DNA of 64,000 nt from contig NZ_JACXAA010000006.1 of the NCBI RefSeq assembly GCF_014699035.1, forward strand, positions 372,001-436,000, in the 5' to 3' direction. Shown here piece after piece: positions 27,968-37,758 of the stretch. This stretch comes from Spirosoma validum (GTDB taxonomy: Bacteria > Bacteroidota > Bacteroidia > Cytophagales > Spirosomataceae). A program made the position numbers and the translations under genes. The stretch's first letter is position 1; each line of letters starts with the position of its first letter. Under the pieces are notes generated by a model. The model was not told where the DNA came from. It searched no databases and saw only the letters and a program-made list of their open reading frames with translations.

Positions 27968-29233
27968 TCACAAATCTTTAATATTCCCGAATCCGATTAC
28001 GTCCCGATAAACAGGATTGTCGCGTAGCTCAGTAGCCCGCATGAGTTTATCCTGACCAAACTTTGTTTTGAGATCATACAGCGTTTGCCGGAGTTTATTT
28101 TTGCGGGTATCATCATCAAACAGACGTAGCGGTACCAGTTCGGTTGGTATGAATCGGTAAACGACGACCGACATGCTACGTAAATAATTATTCAACACCG
28201 GTTCGCAGCGATGAGCTGCCTGAAATTTATCGAGTCTGTCCTTAATAATTTGATACAATTCAGGCCCGTCCTGCTTCGGCTCTGGAAAATGTACGTCAAA
28301 ATTATAGGTTTTGCCATTGTGATAGCGACAGGAGAACGACAGGTCCTGACAAAATATATTCTTACTGACCATCCGCCGTTCAAGCGTCAGACAGAGCGAT
28401 TGGAGTAGTTCATCCAAACGCTCGGGTGTGTTTCGCTGCTCGGTCGAAATGGTACGCATCGCCGACATGCTTTTCATCGCATCGTTGGTATCTAAATCAA
28501 CCTCCCCGCCGAAATTCAACCGTATGTGCCAGTGCCAGCCAATGATACTTTTGCAAACAGCCCGCAGATGCTCTGGTGTTGTATATCGTAACGCCAACGG
28601 TGTATGAATGCCACCATCTTCAAGCCGGATAGCCATTCGCTGACCAATTCCGGGCAAGTCTGTAAGTTTTAGCCTGCGTAATACGTCATCAATTGTTTCG
28701 GGCGTAATGATTGTCAACCCATCGGGTTTTTGTACATCGGAAGCCAGCTTGGCCAGAAAGACGTTCGGCGCAATGCCAATGGAACAGCGAAGCCAGTCAC
28801 CTACTTTCTGTTTAATGGCCTGTTTGATCGTCATTGCTGTCTGGCGCATGTCTTTGTAGACCAGTTGATAGTTCGTTAGATCCACAACAGCTTCATCAAT
28901 ACTTTTCGGCACCACATCTTCCGAGAACTCCCGCAGTACCTCCACAATCTTCACGTGGTATTCCCTGTACCGACTTGGGTGCGTTTCAACCGGCACCAAG
29001 TCTGGACACAAAACCATAGCTTCGTCTAACCGCATTCCTGTTTTTACGCCCCGCTGCTTTGCTTCTACGGAAGGGGCAATCACACAACCTTGCCGCCCCG
29101 TATACACGCATACACCGATAGGCCGCCCACGTAACCAGTAGTTATCCTGCTGTTCACAGGAAGCAAAGAAACTGTTCATATCCACAAACATTACTGTTGG
29201 GAGCACATGCGTGGCGAGTCGGTTCCGGTTCAT
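27968..29233 (-). CDS. Y-family translesion DNA polymerase (UmuC/DinB-like)
   Basis: A 421-residue error-prone polymerase. Catalytic acids are D18 in FVDMNSFF and D113-E114 in SIDEAVVDL. A helix-hairpin-helix LPGIGQRMA lies in the thumb, and a little-finger domain follows. The true start is the ATG at 29233. It is divergent from an XRE-S24 protein gene with 120 bp between starts. That echoes the umuDC/SOS layout, although a classical UmuD partner is not seen here. Whether it is closer to UmuC or DinB cannot be settled by eye. Confidence 0.88.
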   Translation of the reverse strand: MNRNRLATHVLPTVMFVDMNSFFASCEQQDNYWLRGRPIGVCVYTGRQGCVIAPSVEAKQRGVKTGMRLDEAMVLCPDLVPVETHPSRYREYHVKIVEVLREFSEDVVPKSIDEAVVDLTNYQLVYKDMRQTAMTIKQAIKQKVGDWLRCSIGIAPNVFLAKLASDVQKPDGLTIITPETIDDVLRRLKLTDLPGIGQRMAIRLEDGGIHTPLALRYTTPEHLRAVCKSIIGWHWHIRLNFGGEVDLDTNDAMKSMSAMRTISTEQRNTPERLDELLQSLCLTLERRMVSKNIFCQDLSFSCRYHNGKTYNFDVHFPEPKQDGPELYQIIKDRLDKFQAAHRCEPVLNNYLRSMSVVVYRFIPTELVPLRLFDDDTRKNKLRQTLYDLKTKFGQDKLMRATELRDNPVYRDVIGFGNIKDL

Positions 29234-29284
29234 CAATTTTTGGGTAAGAACGTTGCTTTTCGTGCAAGCATTCGTCTGTATTTA

Positions 29285-29330
29285 TTGTATATTTGCTGTA
29301 ATACAAGCGCAATATATTTTACTTGTATTA
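29285..29330. promoter_or_regulatory. candidate operator with three TTGTAT/ATACAA half-sites
   Basis: TTGTAT (29285-29290) and ATACAA (29301-29306) form a dyad with a 10-bp spacer that spans the -7 box at 29288-29295. A third half-site CTTGTAT (29322-29328) makes a second dyad with it: TAATACAAG (29299-29307) and CTTGTATTA (29322-29330) are exact complements 14 bp apart. Position between a Y-family polymerase and an XRE-S24 regulator suggests autoregulation and control of the polymerase. Confidence 0.55.
29288..29295 (+). promoter_or_regulatory. -7 box of the XRE-S24 gene
   Basis: TATATTTG matches TAnnTTTG exactly, 58 bp upstream of the ATG at 29354. It lies inside the first TTGTAT/ATACAA dyad, so a bound repressor would block it. 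The -33 element is not clear. Confidence 0.55.
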
Positions 29331-29353
29331 TATCGGCAATTATTTATCCGATA

Positions 29354-30067
29354 ATGACAGAAATTTGTTCAAAAAAAATTGACAGTACCGTGACGATCCA
29401 GGACCGACTAAAGCAGGTTTTCGACGCTCTAGGCATAACGATTTATCAGATAGCTAAGGAGTTGGGCGAGAATCCATCTAAGTTTTATAATATTCTTAAC
29501 GGTCGGGCCAAACCCTCATACGATACCATTATGAGCCTGCTGGCCTGCTATCCTCAAATCAGTGCAGACTATCTGATTCGGGGTATTACGCCTATTTTAA
29601 AGTCACCGGAGGAGAACGCTAGGTTAATGAACGTGGAAGACGACACGATCGAAGTACCGTTTGTGCCGGTTAAATTCTACGCCAGTTTCGTGGAGAGTTA
29701 TGCCGACGGGCATAGTACCGCCGAAACGGAATTATTCAGAATACGAAAGACGGTCGCTAAAGGTCATAAACAGGCAGTCGTGCTGGAGATTTCGGGGAAC
29801 AGCATGAGTCCTCAACTGGCGCACGGCGCTAAAGTGCTGGCCGTCCCTGTGAGCGAAAATAACTGGGAATATCAATCGGGTGGGGTGTATGCCGTCATGT
29901 ATCGCGATTATTTCGTGGTTAAACGCATTCGCGACAACGAGCTCCTGACCCGTAAATACCTTACTCTTCACTCCGATAATCCGAACGGTGGTAACGTAAC
30001 AGTACCCTTGCAGGACATACGAGGCCTATGGAAGATCGTATCCATTGTTGAGGCTCCGGTAGAATAA
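29354..30067 (+). CDS. XRE-family regulator with S24 (LexA/UmuD-like) peptidase domain
   Basis: A 237-residue protein. Residues about 15-85 are a helix-turn-helix domain (YQIAKELGENPSKFYNILNG), and about 135-235 an S24 peptidase fold with Ser150 in SGNSM and Lys190 in YFVVKR as the catalytic dyad. No clear Ala-Gly or Cys-Gly cleavage dyad is visible in the linker (it has YADGHS), so self-cleavage is uncertain. Upstream in-frame codons would start within the promoter, so I use the ATG at 29354. Likely role: repressor of itself and of the divergent polymerase gene. Confidence 0.85.
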   Translation: MTEICSKKIDSTVTIQDRLKQVFDALGITIYQIAKELGENPSKFYNILNGRAKPSYDTIMSLLACYPQISADYLIRGITPILKSPEENARLMNVEDDTIEVPFVPVKFYASFVESYADGHSTAETELFRIRKTVAKGHKQAVVLEISGNSMSPQLAHGAKVLAVPVSENNWEYQSGGVYAVMYRDYFVVKRIRDNELLTRKYLTLHSDNPNGGNVTVPLQDIRGLWKIVSIVEAPVE

Positions 30068-30070
30068 ACA

Positions 30071-30129
30071 ATGTTCATCCAACAGAAAGGGCTTGCTCAT
30101 CGAGCAAGCCCTTTCTGTTGGATGAACAT
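30071..30129. terminator. 28-bp perfect hairpin between S24 regulator and ABC transporter
   Basis: Arms 30071-30098 and 30102-30129 are exact complements with a 3-base loop, 3 bp after the regulator stop and 12 bp before the convergent transporter stop. It can fold in either transcript. There is no U-tract, so termination is likely but not certain. Confidence 0.75.
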
Positions 30130-30141
30130 ATCAATCGACAA

Positions 30142-31926
30142 TTACGCCGGCTCGACTTTTTTCATCACATCCTCCTGGTGCGTCCACATTTCCTGAAAAA
30201 TGGTACTACGCTGGCGAAGTTCCGTAAAACTACCTTCATCCACGATTTTGCCACTCTGCATAATATAAATATAGTCAAACAGAGGTAGTAGATGAAGGCG
30301 GTGCAGCGTTGAAACAACCGCTTTGCCAGCAAACTCGCGCAGCAGCTCCCGATAGATAGCCAACTCCGTTTTGGGGTCTACACTGCTCGTTGGCTCGTCA
30401 AATAACACAATATCGCTGGTTCTAGCCGCCAGTACGCCCCTGGCCAGGGCCAAGCGTTGGCGTTGCCCGCCAGACAGGTTTACACCTTTCTCCTGAATAT
30501 TCGTTTCCAGTCCGTTCGGTAACTGTTTCACTACGTCGTCGAACCGCGCAATCCGGCAAACCTCAGCCACGGCTTCATCGTCAAAAGGGAGACCAAGCGT
30601 AATATTATACGCAATCGTATTCTCAAAAATCTCCGGCTCCTGCGGAAATAGCGTTACGGTATTTGCAACGGCGTTCAGACTGGTCGATACCTGATCGTCT
30701 ACCTGAACTGACAAACCCGGCCCAGGTACATACAAGCCGCGTAATAGCGTCAATAACGTACTTTTACCAGAACCGCTTTCGCCGATAAACGCAATTCGCT
30801 TACCCCGACCCAGGCTGATCCGTAAATCACTAAGATTCGCTGCTTTCCGCGACATACCCGCTACGTTGCGCCCATGTGAGAAATTGAGTCCGGCGATCTC
30901 GATTGTCTGCCAATTGACAGGTAATGTTTCGTGTTCAGGTCGCTCGTGTTGAGCATAAGCATCACCAATACTCCGAGCCGTTTGTACGTCGGTATTGTAT
31001 TTCACAATTTCGGTGTATTGGTACGCAACATCATGAAACACGCTCGTAAACTGATTCACATACCCGAGCAGCGTTACCAATCCACCAATCAGAAAAACCT
31101 GCCCGGGAACGTAGTGCTGATAGACATAACCAGCTGCCATGACGACGTAAATCAAACTGACGAGTATGCTGGCGGCAAACCATTTCCATTCATTAATCCG
31201 CACCTGTCGCATGAATGGCGGGAAAACAGCCAAAACTTTACTACCCAAACTAGCCTGGATTCGCTCTTCCAGTCGCAGCGTAATTACCGTAATGATATTC
31301 GACAAACTATCGAAGAGCGTGGCAGAGAGTACATGTTCGTGTTCGTTGGTTTCGTCGAGAGCTTTAATAAACGGCCGGTCGAAACGTCGGATTACCCCTA
31401 TTGTAACAGCACCCAGGGCTACGCCTACTAATCCAAAAACGGGCGAAAAGTACAACATCGCCCCAAACGAGAACACGAATTTTGCCAGCGTTTGAAGGTA
31501 AATAAAGCCATCCTGAAAAAACGTTTTGAGCGCGTCATAGGCTTTGCGAATTCGGTTAATGGTGGAGCCACTATGATGATCTTTATGCCAGCCGACAGGT
31601 AGATACAACGTCTGATGAAAGAGTTCATCCAGGAAATTGCGGCTTACATTAAACGCTAACCGTCGTTCCTTTATCCGCGCAGGTCCGTGAAATGCCCACT
31701 CCAGCAATTCAAGTGTTACGTACCCACCCGCATATAGCCAGACCAATCGAAGAATATTGGCATCCTGTTGTTGCAGTTGCCCGACAAACCAACCGAACAG
31801 CAACGGCCGTAGTGCCGCCACGACGTTTGCCAGAATAAACAGGGAATAAATCAGTACGTACTGCCGTTTCTCATGCCGGGCATACGTCCAGACAGTTCGC
31901 AACAGAGCGATGTATGGATTTTGCAT
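30142..31926 (-). CDS. ABC exporter, fused permease and ATPase
   Basis: A 594-residue half-transporter: six membrane helices in about residues 1-310, then an ATPase domain with Walker A GESGSGKST, signature LSGGQRQR, Walker B IVLFDEPTSSVD and switch His in STLHRL. It belongs to the exporter (MsbA/multidrug type) branch and should dimerise in the inner membrane. Substrate cannot be predicted; lipids, peptides or drugs are possible. No partner half-transporter is adjacent. Confidence 0.88.
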   Translation of the reverse strand: MQNPYIALLRTVWTYARHEKRQYVLIYSLFILANVVAALRPLLFGWFVGQLQQQDANILRLVWLYAGGYVTLELLEWAFHGPARIKERRLAFNVSRNFLDELFHQTLYLPVGWHKDHHSGSTINRIRKAYDALKTFFQDGFIYLQTLAKFVFSFGAMLYFSPVFGLVGVALGAVTIGVIRRFDRPFIKALDETNEHEHVLSATLFDSLSNIITVITLRLEERIQASLGSKVLAVFPPFMRQVRINEWKWFAASILVSLIYVVMAAGYVYQHYVPGQVFLIGGLVTLLGYVNQFTSVFHDVAYQYTEIVKYNTDVQTARSIGDAYAQHERPEHETLPVNWQTIEIAGLNFSHGRNVAGMSRKAANLSDLRISLGRGKRIAFIGESGSGKSTLLTLLRGLYVPGPGLSVQVDDQVSTSLNAVANTVTLFPQEPEIFENTIAYNITLGLPFDDEAVAEVCRIARFDDVVKQLPNGLETNIQEKGVNLSGGQRQRLALARGVLAARTSDIVLFDEPTSSVDPKTELAIYRELLREFAGKAVVSTLHRLHLLPLFDYIYIMQSGKIVDEGSFTELRQRSTIFQEMWTHQEDVMKKVEPA

Positions 31927-32020
31927 GATTCCAAGTTATGGTCTCATTTTTTGAGACGTAATCAATTCCTAAAATGGACAAAAAAGGAGAATAGTTTCTG
32001 CGATATTCTTTACCTTATCA

Positions 32021-32051
32021 TTGCTTTTCTGATTGAAATTCAGTAATTTTG
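32021..32051 (+). promoter_or_regulatory. fusA promoter
   Basis: TTG at 32021-32023, a 20-bp spacer and TAATTTTG at 32044-32051 fit the Bacteroidetes -33/-7 pattern. The predicted leader is about 80 bases. Confidence 0.65.
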
Positions 32052-32137
32052 CGACCTGATTTATAGCGGGGTCATATGCTGAACGTAATGGCCCTTCTTT
32101 CGAATTTAGAAAAACATAACTTTCAGTATACAAGCTA

Positions 32138-34255
32138 ATGGCTCGCGATTTAAATTTCACGAGAAACATCGGTATCGCTGCCCACATTGATGCGGGTAAG
32201 ACGACCACAACCGAACGCATTCTCTATTACGCCGGGGTAAGCCACAAGATTGGTGAGGTACACGATGGTGCCGCTACCATGGACTGGATGGAACAGGAGC
32301 AGGAGCGGGGTATCACAATCACCTCAGCTGCCACGACTGTTGACTGGACCTACCGTGACAAAAAATACCACATCAACATCATCGATACACCAGGACACGT
32401 TGACTTCACGGTTGAAGTGAACCGCTCGTTACGTGTACTTGATGGGCTGGTGTTCCTGTTCAGCGCCGTTGATGGTGTTGAACCTCAGTCAGAAACCAAC
32501 TGGCGTCTGGCTAACAACTATAACGTAGCCCGTCTGGGCTTCGTGAACAAAATGGACCGCTCTGGTGCCGATTTCCTGAACGTGTGTAAGCAGGTGAAGG
32601 AAATGCTCGGTAGCTACGCTGTTCCCCTTCAGTTACCAATCGGTGAAGAAGATAACTTCAAAGGTGTTGTTGACCTTGTTAACTTCCGGGGTATTGTCTG
32701 GAATGAGTCGGATAAGGGTATGACCTTTGAGGTTGTCCCCATTCCCGATGACATGCTGGAGGAGGCCACCGAATGGCGCGAGAAACTTCTCGAAGCCGTT
32801 GCTGAATTCGACGATCAACTGATGGAGAAGTATTTCGACGACCCTGACACGATTTCGGAAGACGAAATTCTGGCGGCTCTTCGCAAAGCGACCATCAGCA
32901 TGAAAATCGTGCCGATGCTGTGCGGTTCATCGTTCAAAAACAAGGGTGTTCAAACCATGCTCGACTACGTGATGGCCCTGTTGCCATCACCAATGGACAA
33001 GGAGAGCATCAAAGGAACCAACCCAGATACGGGTGAAGAAATTTCGCGGAAACCGTCATCGACCGAACCCTTCTCGGCGCTGGCGTTTAAAATCGCGACT
33101 GATCCTTACGTAGGTCGTTTGTGCTTCGTGCGTTCATACTCGGGTGTGCTGGAGTCAGGTTCGTATATCCTGAACAACCGTTCGGGTAATAAGGAACGGA
33201 TTTCGCGGATTTTCCAAATGCACGCTAACAAGCAAAACCAGATCGAACGTCTGGAAGCTGGTGACATCGGTGCTGTAGTTGGTTTCAAGGACATCAAAAC
33301 GGGCGATACGTTATCGGATGAGAAGCACCCAATCGTGCTCGAGTCGATGGTATTCCCAGACCCAGTTATTGGTTACGCTATCGAGCCGAAGAAAACAGCT
33401 GATCAGGATAACTTCTCGAAAGCAATTGGTAAACTGATCGAAGAAGATCCAACGCTGAAAGTTGAGTCGAACGAAGAAACGGGTCAGACAATCATCCGGG
33501 GTATGGGTGAGCTTCACCTCGAAATCATTATCGATCGGATGCGTCGGGAGTTCAAGGTTGAAGTAAACCAGGGTGCACCCCAGGTGGCTTATAAAGAGAA
33601 ACTTACCAAAAACGTTGAACACCGCGAAGTTTATAAGAAACAAACGGGTGGTCGCGGTAAGTTTGCCGATATCGTATTCGAACTCGGACCACGTGATGCC
33701 GACGAAAATGGTGTTACGCAGCCTGGTCTGGATTTTGTGAATGGTATTGTTGGTGGTGTAATTCCTCGTGAATTTATCCCTGCCGTACAGAAAGGCTTTG
33801 ACGAATCGCTGAAAAACGGTCCGTTAGCTGGTTTCCCGCTTGAAAGCATGAAAGTTCGGCTGTTCCACGGTTCATACCATGACGTTGACTCCGATTCGCT
33901 TTCGTTCGAAATGGCAGCTCGTCTGGGCTTCCGCGAGGCCGCTCGTCAGGCTGGCCCGAAATTGCTTGAACCAATTATGGCTGTTGAAGTCCTTACTCCG
34001 GAAGAATATACGGGCCCAATCACGGGTGATTTGAACCGTCGTCGGGGTGTGATGAAAGGTATGGACTCGAAAGCCGGCTCACAAGTGATCAAAGCTGACG
34101 TTCCTCTTTCTGAGCTGTTCGGTTACGTAACGGATCTGCGGACAATGTCGTCGGGTCGCGCTACCGCCAACCTAACGTTCGCTCACTATGAAGTGGTACC
34201 ACAGAACATTTCGGATACAGTGGTCGCTAAAGAAAAAGGTACAGTGAAGGCGTAA
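32138..34255 (+). CDS. fusA: translation elongation factor G
   Basis: A 705-residue translocation GTPase. The G motifs are intact: AHIDAGKTT (15-23), DTPGHVDF and [10 protein letters not shown], followed by the usual domains II-V. Codon use looks like that of a highly expressed gene. It is followed by its own terminator and then rpsJ, but rpsL, rpsG and tuf are not upstream, so the str operon appears split here. A second fusA copy elsewhere in the genome cannot be excluded. Confidence 0.97.
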   Translation: MARDLNFTRNIGIAAHIDAGKTTTTERILYYAGVSHKIGEVHDGAATMDWMEQEQERGITITSAATTVDWTYRDKKYHINIIDTPGHVDFTVEVNRSLRVLDGLVFLFSAVDGVEPQSETNWRLANNYNVARLGFVNKMDRSGADFLNVCKQVKEMLGSYAVPLQLPIGEEDNFKGVVDLVNFRGIVWNESDKGMTFEVVPIPDDMLEEATEWREKLLEAVAEFDDQLMEKYFDDPDTISEDEILAALRKATISMKIVPMLCGSSFKNKGVQTMLDYVMALLPSPMDKESIKGTNPDTGEEISRKPSSTEPFSALAFKIATDPYVGRLCFVRSYSGVLESGSYILNNRSGNKERISRIFQMHANKQNQIERLEAGDIGAVVGFKDIKTGDTLSDEKHPIVLESMVFPDPVIGYAIEPKKTADQDNFSKAIGKLIEEDPTLKVESNEETGQTIIRGMGELHLEIIIDRMRREFKVEVNQGAPQVAYKEKLTKNVEHREVYKKQTGGRGKFADIVFELGPRDADENGVTQPGLDFVNGIVGGVIPREFIPAVQKGFDESLKNGPLAGFPLESMKVRLFHGSYHDVDSDSLSFEMAARLGFREAARQAGPKLLEPIMAVEVLTPEEYTGPITGDLNRRRGVMKGMDSKAGSQVIKADVPLSELFGYVTDLRTMSSGRATANLTFAHYEVVPQNISDTVVAKEKGTVKA

Positions 34256-34268
34256 GCCTTTAAGATAT

Positions 34269-34305
34269 TGGGCAGTTGGTTCTAGTAACTAACTGCCCAT
34301 TTTTT
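34269..34305 (+). terminator. intrinsic terminator after fusA
   Basis: Arms 34269-34281 and 34287-34299 (core GGGCAGTT/AACTGCCC, one G-T pair) with a 5-base loop are followed by six T residues. It lies between fusA and rpsJ and would limit readthrough into rpsJ. Confidence 0.85.
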
Positions 34306-34364
34306 GTGTCGTCGGAGTAAATGGTTCTTTCGACAGGCACGTTCACTTAACGAACCAAAACACA

Positions 34365-34670
34365 ATGAGCCAAAAAATTCGTATTAAGCTGCGGTCGTTT
34401 GACCACATGCTGGTTGACAAATCAGCCGAGAAGATTGTAAAGGCAGTAAAATCAACGGGTGCTATCGTAAGCGGTCCCATCCCACTGCCAACTAACAAGG
34501 AAATCTACACTGTACTGCGGTCGCCCCACGTCAATAAAAAGGCGCGGGAACAGTTTCAGCTTTGCACGTATAAGCGCTTAGTCGATATCTATAGCAGCAG
34601 TGCTAAAACGGTTGATGCGCTGATGAAGCTCGAATTACCGAGTGGCGTTGACGTAGAAATCAAAGTCTAA
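34365..34670 (+). CDS. rpsJ: 30S ribosomal protein S10
   Basis: A 101-residue ribosomal protein of the small-subunit head, also known as transcription factor NusE. It has the family's typical [20 protein letters not shown] start and the [12 protein letters not shown] block. In most bacteria it begins the S10 operon (rplC, rplD next); here a terminator follows 21 bp after the stop and mutL is next. The gene is therefore detached from the S10 cluster. Confidence 0.97.
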   Translation: MSQKIRIKLRSFDHMLVDKSAEKIVKAVKSTGAIVSGPIPLPTNKEIYTVLRSPHVNKKAREQFQLCTYKRLVDIYSSSAKTVDALMKLELPSGVDVEIKV

Positions 34671-34690
34671 TGATTTCAGCTTAAGGCTTA

Positions 34691-34741
34691 AACTGCCGCA
34701 AATACGAGACTACGGTTTCGCGTTTGCGGCAGTTATTTTTT
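34691..34741 (+). terminator. intrinsic terminator after rpsJ
   Basis: Arms 34691-34702 and 34723-34734 (AACTGCCGCAAA and its complement) are followed by ATTTTTTT. Confidence 0.85.
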
Positions 34742-34905
34742 TACTCAATAGCCCATACGATTAGTTCTTTACTGTGTGCTGAAATGTAGACTATAGAACT
34801 TTGTCCATTCGACAACTTTTCGTTGAATTTTACATACAGTATATGAGTTATTATTGTATATTGTTACGTTACGGCGAACCATCGTAACAGGAGCTTTTAT
34901 ACGTT

Positions 34906-36939
34906 ATGTTAAACGTCATTCAGTTACTGCCCGACTCGATTGCGAACCAGATTGCAGCTGGTGAAGTAGTACAGCGACCCGCGTCGGTGGTAAAAGAGTT
35001 GCTTGAAAACTCAGTCGACGCGAAAGCAAAATCAATACAGGTCATTATTCGGGAGGCAGGACGTAATCTGATTCAGATTGTTGATGATGGGGCAGGCATG
35101 ACGGAAACGGACGCCCGCATGAGTTTTGAGCGCCACGCTACGTCCAAAATTCGTTCGTCCGACGATTTATTCCGCATTCGGACAATGGGATTTCGGGGTG
35201 AAGCCCTGGCTTCTATTGCCGCCGTTGCTCAGGTTGAGATGCGTACGCGCCGAGCCACGGATGAACTCGGTACGCTTGTACGTATAGAAGGTTCCGATAT
35301 TAAAGCACAGGAAGCGATATCCTGCCTACCCGGAACGAATTTGCTCATTAAAAATCTGTTCTTTAACGTACCAGCCCGGCGTAATTTTCTGAAGTCAAAT
35401 TCGGTGGAAATGCGTCATATTATTGATGAATTTCAGCGTGTTGCCCTTGCGAATCCAGAGGTAGCCTTTTCTCTGTTTCATAATGATCAGGAAATTTATA
35501 ATCTGCCTGCCGGAAAACTCAGCCGCCGAATCATTGATATGTTTGGCAAAAGTTATCGTGAGCAACTCAATCAGTGCGAAGAAACAACGCCTTATGTAAC
35601 GGTACGCGGCTACATCGGTAAACCGGAATCAGCGAAGAAAGCCCGTAACGAGCAGTTCTTCTTCGTCAATAATCGTTACATAAAACACAATTACCTGCAT
35701 CATGCTGTCATCGGTGCTTACGAAGGCACTTTGCCGGAAGGTAGCCATCCGTTCTATGTGCTGTTCATTGATATTGATCCATCTCACATCGACATAAATA
35801 TTCATCCAACCAAAACCGAAATAAAATTCGACGATGAGCGGTCTGTTTATGCAATTATGATGGCGGCTGTCCGGAAAGCGGTAGGAGTTTATAACCTTTC
35901 CCCCTCGCTCGATTTTGAGTCAGATGTTAATTTCCTGGCGGGTGTGCGCCCAAGTACATCAAAAGTAGCAGCCGTAGACGTAACGACTGAACGTAACGCT
36001 GCCCGACCTATTACACCCTCCTGGGCATCTGGAGAAAAACCGGTTGCTACCCAGCCAGTAAAAGAGCGCAGTGCGTTACGTTATGATGCGTTGGATAAAG
36101 CCGCAGGCAGTAGTTTTGATATACCTAAAAAGCCTGAACTTCGTCCGTCGGTAAATAACTGGCAAACACTGTATGAGGGCGTTGCAGGGACGGACACACC
36201 CGTTCGTCCCGTTGGTGATTCTAAGGAAGGCGGTGATTGGCTGGGCCCCGTTAAACTTGACTCAGCAGCTACCGAAGACGTATTGCCCGAGAATGAACCA
36301 ATTACACTGGGAAGCCGTGCCAATCAGTTGCAGATCGGACTAGAGGCATCGGAACAAGATACGCCCGTAGTGGTTGAAGATGATAACCTCGTGCAGATTC
36401 AGAATCGTTACCTTCTGGCACCGATCAAGTCAGGAGTGATGCTTATTGACCAGCGAAGGGCGTATGAACGAATTCTGTATGATCAGTTCCACGTAGCGCT
36501 AACGAAGCGGAACGGAGCTTCACAGCAACTGTTATTTCCAAAGACGATTACGTTGATGCCTGTCGATTTTCAGTTAGCAATCGAACTGCGCGATGATCTG
36601 ACGAATCTTGGTTTTGAGTTTGATGAATTGGGGGCCAATACGTTTGTTATTCGGGGAGTGCCCACGCTAACTATGGGTGACAATGAAGAAGAACTGTTCG
36701 CGAACTTATTAGCCCAATTACGGGCCGATACCGGGCGATTGAAATTAGATAAGATTGAATCGATGGCGCGGTCGTTGGCGCGTCGATCAGCTATGCGTCA
36801 TACATCCCGTTTAAGCACAACGGAACGACGGGCGCTGGTTGATCAGTTGTTTGCATCGACCAACCCAAGTTATACACCTAATGGCGAACCCGTAACGGTT
36901 GTTTTGACGTTGGATAAAATTGCGGGACTTTTTCGCTGA
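34906..36939 (+). CDS. mutL: DNA mismatch repair protein MutL
   Basis: A 677-residue matchmaker ATPase of mismatch repair. The GHKL ATPase motifs are complete: IAAGEVVQRPASVVKELLENSVDA, DDGAGM, and TMGFRGEALASIAAV. A long polar linker (about 335-490) leads to the C-terminal dimerisation domain. The usual endonuclease motif DQHAxxE of strand-incising MutL proteins reads DQRRAYE here, so the metal-binding His is Arg. Nicking activity is therefore uncertain. Two rhomboid genes follow, the first after 37 bp. Confidence 0.95.
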   Translation: MLNVIQLLPDSIANQIAAGEVVQRPASVVKELLENSVDAKAKSIQVIIREAGRNLIQIVDDGAGMTETDARMSFERHATSKIRSSDDLFRIRTMGFRGEALASIAAVAQVEMRTRRATDELGTLVRIEGSDIKAQEAISCLPGTNLLIKNLFFNVPARRNFLKSNSVEMRHIIDEFQRVALANPEVAFSLFHNDQEIYNLPAGKLSRRIIDMFGKSYREQLNQCEETTPYVTVRGYIGKPESAKKARNEQFFFVNNRYIKHNYLHHAVIGAYEGTLPEGSHPFYVLFIDIDPSHIDINIHPTKTEIKFDDERSVYAIMMAAVRKAVGVYNLSPSLDFESDVNFLAGVRPSTSKVAAVDVTTERNAARPITPSWASGEKPVATQPVKERSALRYDALDKAAGSSFDIPKKPELRPSVNNWQTLYEGVAGTDTPVRPVGDSKEGGDWLGPVKLDSAATEDVLPENEPITLGSRANQLQIGLEASEQDTPVVVEDDNLVQIQNRYLLAPIKSGVMLIDQRRAYERILYDQFHVALTKRNGASQQLLFPKTITLMPVDFQLAIELRDDLTNLGFEFDELGANTFVIRGVPTLTMGDNEEELFANLLAQLRADTGRLKLDKIESMARSLARRSAMRHTSRLSTTERRALVDQLFASTNPSYTPNGEPVTVVLTLDKIAGLFR

Positions 36940-36976
36940 TAATTGAGTTAATCAGCATATATTAGTTGACATTAAA

Positions 36977-37756
36977 ATGTTTAACCTTACTCCGGTAGTT
37001 CGTGTTCTGTTAATATTAAATGTAGTTGTCTTTCTATTTACGAACGATGCCATTATTGAGCAATTTGGGCTTCACTCGTTTTTGTCAGACAAATTCAATC
37101 CAATTCAGCTACTAACACACATGTTTCTGCATGGCGGTTTTGGCCATATCTTCAGCAACATGATTGGATTAGTGGTTTTCGGACCGATGCTGGAGTTGTT
37201 TTGGGGACCACGCCGGTTTACGTTTTTTTACTTTTTTTGCGGTTTAGGCGCTGCGTTGTTGTTCTCGGGAATAAACTATTTTGAGACGCACGACGTATAC
37301 GAAACAGTTCAAACGTATCGGCTGAGCCCGGGTTTTGATAGTTTTTCAGCGTTCGTTGATCAGTATGCTGCGTCTTATTATGAACGACTGGTTCCTTTTT
37401 TAGAAAAATTTAAAAGCTATCCGAATGACAGTAAAAACCTGCAGGACAGCGTGTCGATTGCCAATCGAATTCTTCTAAATCAGGTCGACGAGCCAATGGT
37501 TGGTGCTTCTGGCGCGATTTTTGGCGTAATAATGGGATTTGGTTTATTGTTTCCGAACACTCAGTTATTTTTATTGTTTCCACCTATACCGATTAAGGCA
37601 AAGTACCTCGTTATTTTTTACGGAGCCTATGAGCTGTATTCGGGTATTTATCGGGCGCAGAGCGATAACGTTGCACACTTCGCCCACATTGGCGGCATGT
37701 TATTTGCATTTATACTGGTGAAATACTGGGGTTCCCAGCGTAAAACATTTTATTAG
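36977..37756 (+). CDS. rhomboid family intramembrane serine protease
   Basis: A 259-residue membrane protease with six predicted helices. The catalytic Ser178 is in VGASGAIFG and His237 in FAHIGG; the HGGFGHIFSNM motif lies in helix 2. An unusual loop of about 65 residues (105-172) separates the third hydrophobic segment from the Ser helix. Substrates are unknown. The following rhomboid gene starts 2 bp past this stop codon, so the two are cotranscribed and probably arose by duplication. Confidence 0.9.
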   Translation: MFNLTPVVRVLLILNVVVFLFTNDAIIEQFGLHSFLSDKFNPIQLLTHMFLHGGFGHIFSNMIGLVVFGPMLELFWGPRRFTFFYFFCGLGAALLFSGINYFETHDVYETVQTYRLSPGFDSFSAFVDQYAASYYERLVPFLEKFKSYPNDSKNLQDSVSIANRILLNQVDEPMVGASGAIFGVIMGFGLLFPNTQLFLLFPPIPIKAKYLVIFYGAYELYSGIYRAQSDNVAHFAHIGGMLFAFILVKYWGSQRKTFY

Positions 37757-37758
37757 TG

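Noticed and set aside
29207..29353. N-terminal extension of the XRE-S24 protein
   Set aside because: It would include the promoter and operator region; the ATG at 29354 starts just before the DNA-binding domain.
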